From positions 1 through 6,626 of the forward strand of contig PXEI01000353.1 of assembly GCA_003564775.1 (NCBI GenBank): a DNA stretch of 6,626 bases, in the 5' to 3' direction. A program made the translations under genes and the position numbers. Each line of letters begins with the position of its first letter. Positions within the stretch are counted from its first letter, which is position 1. The notes under the pieces are model-generated. The model ran no database searches, had not been told where the DNA came from, and saw only the letters and a program-made list of their open reading frames with translations. This DNA comes from Spirochaetaceae bacterium. Its GTDB lineage: Bacteria > Spirochaetota > Spirochaetia > DSM-27196 > SLAA01. Positions 1 to 5,942 of this stretch are shown here, in pieces.

Positions 1-1
1 C

Positions 2-1159
2 GTACGTATTGTTGCGCCAATCCCCGGCAAACATGCGGTGGGAATTGAGATTCCAAACAAGCGGCGCAACATCGTGTCCTTTGGTGAACTGCTGCGTGAA
101 GAAAACTTCACCGAGTCGGACATGGCAATTCCGCTGGCCATTGGAAAGGATATCCCTGGTGACGCTCAGATCATTGATCTTGCAAGGACTCCGCACCTTC
201 TGATTGCCGGTGCAACAGGAAGCGGTAAGTCGGTGTGCGTTAACTCGATAATCTGCTCGGTGTTGTATCGTCGAGCTCCGCATGAGGTCAAGCTTATTCT
301 CATTGATCCGAAGATTGTGGAGCTCAAGTTCTACAATGATATCCCCCATCTGCTGACGCCGGTAATCACCGATCCTAAGCGGGCCTTTCAGGCGCTGCAG
401 TGGTGTATCTACGAGATGGAGCGCCGCTACTCCCTGCTTGACTCTCTGGGTGTTCGTGATATCCGCAGCTTCAATGCCAAGGTGAAAAAGCGGGAGATCG
501 CGACCGAGAAACTACCCTACATAGTGGTTGTGGTAGATGAGTTCGCCGATCTCATGGCAACTTCCGGTAAAGAGCTTGAGTCAACTCTTGCTCGCCTTGC
601 CGCGATGTCGCGAGCAGTCGGTATTCACCTTGTCCTGGCCACACAGCGGCCATCTACCGACGTCATTACCGGGCTTATTAAGGCCAACATCCCATCACGC
701 ATTGCTTTCATGGTAGCAAGCAAGGTCGACTCGCGCATCATCATTGACAGTGTAGGTGCAGAGAAGCTGCTCGGGAAAGGTGACATGCTGTTTACCTCGG
801 CCTGGGATCCTTTCCCGTTTCGCATACAGGGTGCCTTCCTGTCGGAGGATGAGGTAGAGCGGGTGGTAACCCATGTGAAAACGCTGGGCGAACCGGAATA
901 CATAGACGACGAGATCTTCATAGAGGAAGATGAGGACGATGTGTACCACGATGAGCTTGAGGATCCGCTGCTTGAAAAGGCCATTAACATTGTTGTGGGG
1001 GCTAACAAGGCATCTGCATCGTATCTGCAACGCAGGCTCAAAATTGGCTACAACCGGGCGGCTCGCTTGGTTGAGGAGATGGAACGACTGGGGATTGTGG
1101 GGCCGCAGAACGGCAGCAAAGCCCGCGACATTCTGCATGTGCCGGAGCACGTGGGTTAA
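2..1159 (+). CDS. ftsK: DNA translocase FtsK/SpoIIIE, C-terminal part (5' partial)
   Basis: FtsK is a septum-located hexameric ATPase that pumps double-stranded DNA during division and helps resolve the chromosome terminus. The reading frame is open from base 2 and already matches the family there (IPGKHAVGIEIPN), so the gene enters from the left and the GTG at 38 is internal. In the visible 385 residues, Walker A GATGSGKS lies at about 70-77, Walker B (VVVVDEF) at about 175-181, and the ATQRPS motif at about 213-218. The RIAFMVAS...GAEKLLGKGDML block follows, then a very acidic linker (about 297-322, rich in D/E), then the gamma winged-helix domain (about 321-380, with YNRAARLVEEMERLGIVGP) that in other bacteria reads KOPS and contacts XerD. 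All catalytic motifs of the motor are intact. The N-terminal membrane domain and the alpha domain lie outside the window. The stop is TAA at 1157-1159. The gene converges on rex. Confidence 0.97.
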   Translation, partial: VRIVAPIPGKHAVGIEIPNKRRNIVSFGELLREENFTESDMAIPLAIGKDIPGDAQIIDLARTPHLLIAGATGSGKSVCVNSIICSVLYRRAPHEVKLILIDPKIVELKFYNDIPHLLTPVITDPKRAFQALQWCIYEMERRYSLLDSLGVRDIRSFNAKVKKREIATEKLPYIVVVVDEFADLMATSGKELESTLARLAAMSRAVGIHLVLATQRPSTDVITGLIKANIPSRIAFMVASKVDSRIIIDSVGAEKLLGKGDMLFTSAWDPFPFRIQGAFLSEDEVERVVTHVKTLGEPEYIDDEIFIEEDEDDVYHDELEDPLLEKAINIVVGANKASASYLQRRLKIGYNRAARLVEEMERLGIVGPQNGSKARDILHVPEHVG

Positions 1160-1171
1160 CTTTCTCCGGCA
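1140..1171. terminator. Inverted repeat across the ftsK stop, possible bidirectional terminator
   Basis: An 8-bp perfect inverted repeat, TGCCGGAG (1140-1147) and CTCCGGCA (1164-1171), encloses a 16-base loop that contains the ftsK stop codon. It is GC-rich and sits between two convergent genes, where a shared terminator is expected. No T-tract follows on either strand, so it is not a canonical intrinsic terminator. A second, weaker stem lies just downstream (TGCGCAC 1177-1183 with GTGTGCA 1192-1198, one G-T wobble, 8-base loop). The role is inferred from position and symmetry only. Confidence 0.35.
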
Positions 1172-1222
1172 TTGTATGCGCACGCATCGTTGTGTGCACT
1201 CACGGCAGAGTTGGGGTGCCTG

Positions 1223-1939
1223 TTATGTTCCGTACCGAGAGTCGGATATCGGGACAATTCGGTTTCTTGGATCAGGGTACCGCGACTCCGCTGTGTTCAT
1301 ATTTACCATGTAGAACAGGTTCTCAAGCTCGACACTGATATTGATGTTGTGCACTGTGCACCGGATAGCGCAATCATTCACATCGCACTTGTCGACACAT
1401 TTAAGCTCTACCGAGGTGAAGTTAAGGAAGCCACGAATTCCGGCCGCCATAAGGCGATCGAAAACCTCGGCTGCGGCTGACTCGGTCACGGCGATTACGG
1501 CTACCTGAATCCGTTCTTGTTGAATGTAGTCTTCCAGGCGATCCATGGGAAGCACCGGTATTTTCCCAGCGTAGTGTATACTCGAAGGATCAATATCGAA
1601 GCCAGCAACAATCTCTATACCGTCACGAGCGAAGCCTCGATACTCCATGAGCGCGCTTCCGATATTTCCACAACCAATAACCACAACGCGCTCAACCTCG
1701 TTCTTACCAAGAACCTTGGTCATCTCTGAGAGCAGCACGTCGATATTATATCCACCACGCTTGTTCCCAGGGATATTGATCAGTGAGAAGTCCTTGCGTA
1801 CAACTGCCGGGGTGACCCCAATAGCATCACCCAGATTATTAGAGAAAACCTTAATGAACCCGAGTGATTTCAGTTTTTGAAGTACTCGCAGATAGCGCGA
1901 AAGGCGCAAGACGGTACTGCGATTAATGCTTCCGTTCAT
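1223..1939 (-). CDS. rex: Redox-sensing transcriptional repressor Rex
   Basis: Rex is a homodimeric repressor that senses the NADH/NAD+ ratio. It binds DNA when NADH is low and typically controls fermentation, anaerobic respiration and NADH-oxidising genes. The 238-residue product starts with a winged helix (about 10-70: RYLRVLQKLKSLG, GVTPAVVRKDFS recognition helix, then RGGYNI). A Rossmann domain follows, with GCGNIG at 89-94 and the acidic FDIDP strand end at 114-118. The AGIRGFLNFTSVELK segment (166-180) and the final NISVELENLFYMV helix (200-212) also match the family. Two things are odd. A dense cysteine cluster (C181, C185, C190, C194) sits where ordinary Rex has a short loop, and about 26 residues follow the last family helix. 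The ATG at 1937-1939 is preceded by AGGA with a 7-base gap, which supports this start. The gene converges with ftsK and diverges from the gene at 2157. Family assignment is very secure; target genes are unknown. Confidence 0.96.
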   Translation of the reverse strand: MNGSINRSTVLRLSRYLRVLQKLKSLGFIKVFSNNLGDAIGVTPAVVRKDFSLINIPGNKRGGYNIDVLLSEMTKVLGKNEVERVVVIGCGNIGSALMEYRGFARDGIEIVAGFDIDPSSIHYAGKIPVLPMDRLEDYIQQERIQVAVIAVTESAAAEVFDRLMAAGIRGFLNFTSVELKCVDKCDVNDCAIRCTVHNINISVELENLFYMVNMNTAESRYPDPRNRIVPISDSRYGT

Positions 1940-1950
1940 TTAATGTTCCT

Positions 1951-1969
1951 AATGTCACAATATTTCACG
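1951..1969. promoter_or_regulatory. Possible Rex operator at the rex transcription start (weak)
   Basis: On the minus strand this stretch reads CGTGAAATATTGTGACATT. It contains GTGAAAT and TTGTGA, elements that resemble half-sites of known Rex operators (TTGTGAA...TTCACAA type). It also covers the predicted rex transcription start, where an autoregulatory operator would block initiation. However, the two half-sites run in the same direction, whereas genuine Rex sites are inverted repeats. A second partial symmetry, TTGT...ACAA (1984-2002), overlaps the -35 region. Either, both or neither may be real. Confidence 0.25.
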
Positions 1970-1970
1970 T

Positions 1971-1999
1971 ATTTTATCCTATATTGTATTAGGTTGCAA
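1971..1999 (-). promoter_or_regulatory. Predicted sigma70-type promoter of rex
   Basis: On the minus strand, TTGCAA (plus 1994-1999; 4/6 to TTGACA) is followed after exactly 17 bases by TAAAAT (plus 1971-1976; 5/6 to TATAAT). Transcription should start near 1964-1965, about 25 bases upstream of the rex ATG. The spacing is ideal and the surrounding DNA is AT-rich. This is a consensus match by eye, without experimental support. Confidence 0.6.
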
Positions 2000-2100
2000 C
2001 AAAAACCGACAAGAAGTGAGGTCCGCGTTCGAACTCTGCCGATTTATTTCTTTTCATAAAAGACAGGCACCAGGTGTCGATTTTTGCCCTGCTTTTTTCC

Positions 2101-2106
2101 TATACT
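2101..2106 (+). promoter_or_regulatory. Candidate -10 box for the membrane-protein gene
   Basis: TATACT (5/6 to TATAAT) lies 50 bases upstream of the ATG at 2157, after a T-rich stretch. I find no good -35 at 16-18 bases. TTGCCC at 2084-2089 is only 11 bases away, too close. The promoter is therefore either activator-dependent, weak, or not here. Confidence 0.35.
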
Positions 2107-2156
2107 TTACCAGGGTACGTACTGCAAGTTATGACTGCAAAAGGTTGAGGAGGCGT

Positions 2157-2723
2157 ATGCGATCCCTGAATACCCGTCTTATTTTGCGACACCGAGAGGA
2201 CAACTCATTGATTCTGACTCTCAATCCCACCCGTAGGCTTGTTTTTGGTGTGGTTGCGGTGGTGCTGCTTGTGGCATTTTTCGTCGCTGTTGACTATGAA
2301 CGCGATTTCTCTGCGGACCACTTCTTCAGCACCTTGGTATATTTTGCTTTGGTGAGCGTCTGCATAATCCTGGCGGGGTGGGAGAACCGCAAGGTGTTTG
2401 AGCAGAACTCAGGCGGTTTGATTTTTGAACGACGGGTCTTTTTTTTCGTGATCTCACGAGATTTTGTGAGCTTTGATGACATTCAGGAAGTAGTGCTCTC
2501 ACGCGTTGAACTCTCCAGGGTTCACGGCGAGCCAACACGATCTGAAAGGCAACGAGGAACTGTTCCTGCACAAATGCTCAAACGCGACGTAGAACTGTAC
2601 CGGCTCACGGTCGGCACCGAGCAGCGTCGATATCGACTCGAGGAAAGCTCTGTACAGTTTGAACTTGAGGAAGTTGGGCGTCTGATCTCGCAGTACATGG
2701 AGGTTCCGTTTTTTGTTGAATGA
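2157..2723 (+). CDS. Two-TM membrane protein of unknown function, possibly PH-like cytosolic domain
   Basis: I do not recognise a named family. The 188-residue product has a basic N-terminus, then two hydrophobic helices (about 27-46, FGVVAVVLLVAFFVAV core, and about 56-75, STLVYFALVSVCIILAGW core) joined by a short acidic loop. With the positive-inside rule, both ends are probably cytoplasmic. The remaining ~110 residues alternate beta-like and charged segments (GGLIFERRVFFFVISRDFV, FDDIQEVVLSRVEL, VELYRLTV) and end in an amphipathic helix. That layout recalls small bacterial PH-type membrane proteins such as YcxB/bPH families; this is inference only. The ATG at 2157 follows GAGGAGG (2147-2153), a strong Shine-Dalgarno with a short 3-base gap. 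I prefer it over the in-frame GTG at 2016, because the extra 47 codons would cover promoter-like DNA. A separate promoter precedes the next gene, so co-transcription is uncertain. Confidence 0.8.
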   Translation: MRSLNTRLILRHREDNSLILTLNPTRRLVFGVVAVVLLVAFFVAVDYERDFSADHFFSTLVYFALVSVCIILAGWENRKVFEQNSGGLIFERRVFFFVISRDFVSFDDIQEVVLSRVELSRVHGEPTRSERQRGTVPAQMLKRDVELYRLTVGTEQRRYRLEESSVQFELEEVGRLISQYMEVPFFVE

Positions 2724-2780
2724 CAATGAAATCAGCGGTACTATTCGATGCATTAGACCTAAAGTCAGGTAAAAAACATG

Positions 2781-2789
2781 TGGTATACT
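2781..2789 (+). promoter_or_regulatory. Extended -10 promoter for the EAL gene-aroDE unit
   Basis: TGGTATACT is an extended -10 element (TG, one base, then TATACT, 5/6 to consensus). It lies in the 95-base gap after the preceding gene, with transcription expected near 2795-2797, about 23 bases before the GTG start. No well-spaced -35 is visible, which extended -10 promoters can tolerate. No clear terminator separates it from the upstream gene, so read-through is also possible. Confidence 0.5.
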
Positions 2790-2809
2790 CGTAGCATGAG
2801 CCTGGTCGT

Positions 2810-2813
2810 GGAG
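2810..2813 (+). promoter_or_regulatory. Ribosome binding site deciding a GTG start
   Basis: GGAG ends 5 bases before the GTG at 2819. The reading frame has an in-frame TAG at 2792-2794 and no other start codon in between, so this GTG is the only possible upstream start for the EAL protein. Confidence 0.6.
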
Positions 2814-2818
2814 TCGCG

Positions 2819-4279
2819 GTGAATCACAAAGATGTTACACATCCGGAACAGGCATTATCAGATCTACCGGTGACCACAGACCTAAATGAAGTAGATGAGC
2901 TGCGTAAACAACTGCAAGCACTTGAAGAGAAAAACAAAGACCTTGAGAACCTGCTGAACCAGAACCCCTATACAGGACTCCCAATTCGAAGAGTATTTGA
3001 CCGAGATTTTGAGCGTCTGGTACAACGCAGTGAAAGGCCGTTTGGCGTTGCCATTCTACGCCTTGATTCTGCCTACGAACGAGTTAAGAACACTCGTGAC
3101 CGCAACAAGATTCTGCTGTTTCAAACGACTAGACGACTCATGAGCGTCGCTGGAAAAAACGTGTATCAGTCTGACCGTGTTGATGAGTTTATTGTGTTGT
3201 TACACGCAAGCTCGAATGCTGATCTTGCTCGCGAGTTGGCCGCAGAAATGGCTGAGGTGGTCTCTGAGCGGCACGAGGGTCCAGCCAACGATATTGCCTT
3301 TGGCTGTCACATAGGAGTCGCGTTGTACGAGTCCGGGCACACAGACCGAGCCGAGGTCATTGGGAATGCTGATATCGCGCTTGAAGAGGCGGTGCGGAGC
3401 CGCTCTCCTTGGCATATTTATACCCCGGAGTTGGGTGCTGGCTACCGTCGCAAGGTGCTGGTAGAGAAGATGCTCACTGGAGCGGTCCGTGCCGGGTTCG
3501 AGCAGTTCCGCATTCTGTATCAGCCTATTGTTGATCGTGACGGACGTATCTCCGGATCCGAAGCACTAATCCGCTGGAATCCACCCGACCTGGGTTCTAT
3601 TGGGCCAGCTGCTTTCATTCCCATTGCCGAGGAGACCGGCGACATTCGCTTCATTGGACAGTGGATCCTCTATAACAGCTGCCGGCGTCTGGCTCAGTGG
3701 CATGCTCAAGGTTACAAAAACCTTTACATATCCGTAAACGTTGCACCCACACAGTTTGCACAGGACGACTTGGTTGAGCGCGTTGTTGGGATTCTGGACT
3801 CTCTGAAACTGCCGGGGTCAAGTCTCAAGCTGGAGCTTACCGAGGGTGCAATTATGTCAAAGCCCGAGGAGGCAGTCACCAAGATGCATGCGTTGCGCGA
3901 ACGCGGCATCCGGATCTCTGTCGACGACTTCGGCACCGGGTACTCTTCACTGAGTTATCTGCAACGACTCCCCATAGACACCCTGAAAATTGACCGTTCA
4001 TTCATTGATGATGTAGACATCAACCCCGAGAATCAGGAGATAGTTCGGGCAATCATTTCCATGGCGCGGAATCTTCATTTAGAAACTCTGGCCGAGGGGG
4101 TTGAGCGCGAAGGACAACTGCGTTTTCTGCGGGACGAGGGGTGTGAGTTCATTCAGGGCTTCTATTTCTCGAAACCGGCGAACGAGCATTCCTTTACCAG
4201 CTACCTGCAAGACGGTGGGCTGCTTCCGCAGTCGAACGGGCATGGTGATGAGCCGATGCTCGCAGGCCCTGTATCATGA
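2819..4279 (+). CDS. Degenerate GGDEF / active-looking EAL protein, predicted c-di-GMP phosphodiesterase
   Basis: EAL enzymes hydrolyse the second messenger c-di-GMP to pGpG, usually favouring motility over attachment. The 486-residue protein is soluble: no signal peptide or membrane segment is visible. After a polar start comes a short coiled coil (about 22-47), then a GGDEF-fold domain (about 48-205) whose signature is RVDEF at 120-124. Both glycines are lost, so cyclase activity is unlikely; such domains may still bind GTP and regulate the partner. The EAL domain (about 212-455) keeps the metal and catalytic set: EALIRW (E248), N307 in SVNVAPTQF, E339/E342 in LELTEG, DDFGTG 369-374, K390 in LKIDRSF, E426 in AEGVE, and QGFYFSKP from 446. 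No PAS, GAF or receiver domain is present, so the input signal is unclear. The start is GTG with GGAG 5 bases upstream. The stop codon overlaps the start of aroDE. Confidence 0.93.
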   Translation: MNHKDVTHPEQALSDLPVTTDLNEVDELRKQLQALEEKNKDLENLLNQNPYTGLPIRRVFDRDFERLVQRSERPFGVAILRLDSAYERVKNTRDRNKILLFQTTRRLMSVAGKNVYQSDRVDEFIVLLHASSNADLARELAAEMAEVVSERHEGPANDIAFGCHIGVALYESGHTDRAEVIGNADIALEEAVRSRSPWHIYTPELGAGYRRKVLVEKMLTGAVRAGFEQFRILYQPIVDRDGRISGSEALIRWNPPDLGSIGPAAFIPIAEETGDIRFIGQWILYNSCRRLAQWHAQGYKNLYISVNVAPTQFAQDDLVERVVGILDSLKLPGSSLKLELTEGAIMSKPEEAVTKMHALRERGIRISVDDFGTGYSSLSYLQRLPIDTLKIDRSFIDDVDINPENQEIVRAIISMARNLHLETLAEGVEREGQLRFLRDEGCEFIQGFYFSKPANEHSFTSYLQDGGLLPQSNGHGDEPMLAGPVS

Positions 4280-5904
4280 TCTGTTTCACCTTGAGTGCCG
4301 ATACACTTGAGGGAGTCTCTGCTCAAGTGAACCGATACCGCGGTTGTTTTGACATCCTGGAACTACGACTGGATCTCCTGCGTCAAGACGAACGCGAAAG
4401 GCTTGTCCATGATACAGCATCTCCAGCCTGGGCTATCGGGGTGCCGCTTATCTTGACCTTTCGTCGACTGAGCGATGGTGGTGCATGGAACGGCGACGAT
4501 ACAGAACGCCTGAACTACCTGTCGGCCTTGGTAGAACAGCATGCGGAAGGTCTGGTCGGTGAGGGGTTGTTTCTTGATCTTGAGGACGATGTCGTGGCGC
4601 ATGATGCCGGGCGCAAGGCTGCCGATGTTGCGGCTCGTTACGGTGGTGAGATTATTCGATCGCGGCATGTTTTTGATCGGACGCCCGAGGATCCGGTCGC
4701 GGTGCTCAGGGAGCTAGCTGGTTGTGGCGACCCGGGAGAAATACCAAAGCTGGCGGTGCAGGTGCGAGGCAGCCGTGACCTGGTGCGGCTGGTACGGGCT
4801 GCGATCGCCTGGCTTGACGGTATGGATGCAGGTGATGCGGGAGCAGGTGGTGCGGGAGAGGCGCGTGATAAGCGGGCAATCATTGTGGGGATGGGGGCGT
4901 ACGGCTTTCCCACGCGAGTGCTTGCGCCGCGGATTGGGTCTTTCCTGAGCTACAGTTCAGAACCGAGTAAGGGTCGCGAACACGTTGCGCCAGGGCAGAT
5001 TGACCCGCGGAGTATGGCCGAGCTGTATCGCTACCGTAGCTTGGGGCCGACCACCGAGGTATTTGGCATTATTGGGAACCCGGTACTGCACTCCCGTTCG
5101 CCAGCCTTTCATAACGCAGAGTTTGACCGTAAAGGACGCAACGCGGTCTATGTGCCTTTTCCCACCGACGACGTACCTGCCTTTCGTGAGCTCATGGCAT
5201 TGTTACATATCCGGGGAGTATCGGTCACCATTCCCCACAAGGAGATGGTGGCTGACTGGTTTCGTGCTGCAGGAGCAGAGGGTGCCTCACGTGCTGTCGG
5301 AACGGCCGGAGATCCGGGAGCGGATGTTCCGGCGGTTGGCGAGGCGTCGACCGAGCTCCTGGCGGTGGGTGCGTGCAACACCGTGATTCGTGATGCTGAT
5401 GGGAGACTTGTCGGAGCGAATACCGATGTAGCCGGATTTCTGGAGCCGCTGCGCAGTCGCGTGCCTGAGCTACGCGACCGCGGTGTTACAGTGATTGGAG
5501 CAGGTGGAGCGGCGCGCGCGGTGGTGTATGGGTTGCTGAGTTCGGGAGCACGGGTGCTGGTGTTGAATCGTACGCTGCACAGGGCTGAGTCGCTGGCAGG
5601 GGAGTACGCCAAACTGGGGCAGGTTACGGCCGGTGCACTGGAGCCTGGCTCTCTGCCCGCCTTGAGGCTTCACAACGACATCCTGGTGCAGACGACGAGT
5701 GTTGGCATGCAACCGGATACCGACGCTGATCCTTTGGCGTTTTATGAGTTTGCCGGAACCGAGGTGCTCTACGAGATTATCTATACGCCGCCTGTAACAA
5801 GACTCGTAGCACGAGCGAAAGAAGCTGGGTGTCTTGTTATTGGGGGTGAGGAAATGTTCCTTGCACAGGCCAAACTACAGTCCGATCTGTTCGCACAGAC
5901 ATAA
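4276..5904 (+). CDS. aroDE: Bifunctional 3-dehydroquinate dehydratase (type I) / shikimate dehydrogenase
   Basis: This fusion would carry out two consecutive steps of chorismate synthesis in the cytoplasm: 3-dehydroquinate to 3-dehydroshikimate, then NADPH-dependent reduction to shikimate. Of 542 residues, about 1-250 are a type I (Schiff-base) dehydroquinase. It shows ELRLD at 29-33, PLILTFR at 57-63, catalytic His131 in RSRHVFDRTP, Schiff-base Lys158 in PKLAVQV, and APGQ at 238-241. Residues about 260-542 are shikimate dehydrogenase: IGNPVLHSRSPAFHN (266-280), catalytic Lys322 in VTIPHKE, GANTDVAGF with Asp384, the nucleotide loop GAGGAARA (408-415), the NADP-phosphate motif NRT (431-433), and GGEEMFLAQA near the end. 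Oddities: a Gly/Ala/Asp-rich insert at about 181-198, a roughly 25-30 residue insert at about 333-362 before GACNTV, and Val237 where the E. coli/Salmonella enzyme has a substrate-contacting Ser before APGQ. The ATG shares ATGA with the upstream stop and has only a weak AGG as Shine-Dalgarno, so translation is probably coupled. Similar fusions are known in plants and chlamydiae. Confidence 0.95.
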   Translation: MICFTLSADTLEGVSAQVNRYRGCFDILELRLDLLRQDERERLVHDTASPAWAIGVPLILTFRRLSDGGAWNGDDTERLNYLSALVEQHAEGLVGEGLFLDLEDDVVAHDAGRKAADVAARYGGEIIRSRHVFDRTPEDPVAVLRELAGCGDPGEIPKLAVQVRGSRDLVRLVRAAIAWLDGMDAGDAGAGGAGEARDKRAIIVGMGAYGFPTRVLAPRIGSFLSYSSEPSKGREHVAPGQIDPRSMAELYRYRSLGPTTEVFGIIGNPVLHSRSPAFHNAEFDRKGRNAVYVPFPTDDVPAFRELMALLHIRGVSVTIPHKEMVADWFRAAGAEGASRAVGTAGDPGADVPAVGEASTELLAVGACNTVIRDADGRLVGANTDVAGFLEPLRSRVPELRDRGVTVIGAGGAARAVVYGLLSSGARVLVLNRTLHRAESLAGEYAKLGQVTAGALEPGSLPALRLHNDILVQTTSVGMQPDTDADPLAFYEFAGTEVLYEIIYTPPVTRLVARAKEAGCLVIGGEEMFLAQAKLQSDLFAQT

Positions 5905-5942
5905 GACAGGCTATGAACGCGTCTTAGTCGAACCACCGGTGT

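Larger units (their letters stand above)
1940..2156. other. Divergent intergenic region between rex and the membrane-protein gene
   Basis: This 217-base region has no convincing gene. Its left half (to about 2002) is AT-rich and holds the rex ribosome binding site, promoter and possible operator. Its right half contains a T-rich stretch (2081-2100), a TATACT -10 candidate (2101-2106), the 8-bp palindrome GTACGTAC (2115-2122), and two copies of ACTGCAA (2121-2127 and 2134-2140) in the predicted leader of the rightward gene. The reading frame of that gene is open back to a GTG at 2016, but the intervening sequence looks non-coding. Confidence 0.7.

Noticed and set aside
38..40. GTG as the real start of a short FtsK-like protein
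   Set aside because: The 12 codons before it already match conserved FtsK sequence, so the gene simply enters from outside the window.
625..1183. Long open frames on the minus strand opposite ftsK (138 and 162 codons)
   Set aside because: Ser- and Arg-rich translations with no family resemblance, lying antisense to strongly conserved FtsK motifs.
2016..2156. Upstream GTG start extending the membrane protein by 47 residues
   Set aside because: The extra peptide looks non-coding, covers the candidate -10 box and palindrome, and a strong GAGGAGG precedes the ATG at 2157.
2758..2776. ACCT...AGGT followed by AAAAAA as a terminator after the membrane-protein gene
   Set aside because: A 4-bp stem is too short, and the tract on the plus strand is A, not T.
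5148..5612. 154-codon minus-strand open frame opposite aroDE
   Set aside because: Ser/Pro/Thr/Arg-rich shadow typical of the antisense of a GC-rich gene; the plus strand is clearly shikimate dehydrogenase.
5902..5926. TAAGAC/GTCTTA inverted repeat after the aroDE stop as a terminator
   Set aside because: Only 6 AT-rich base pairs around a 13-base loop and no T-tract; too weak to call.
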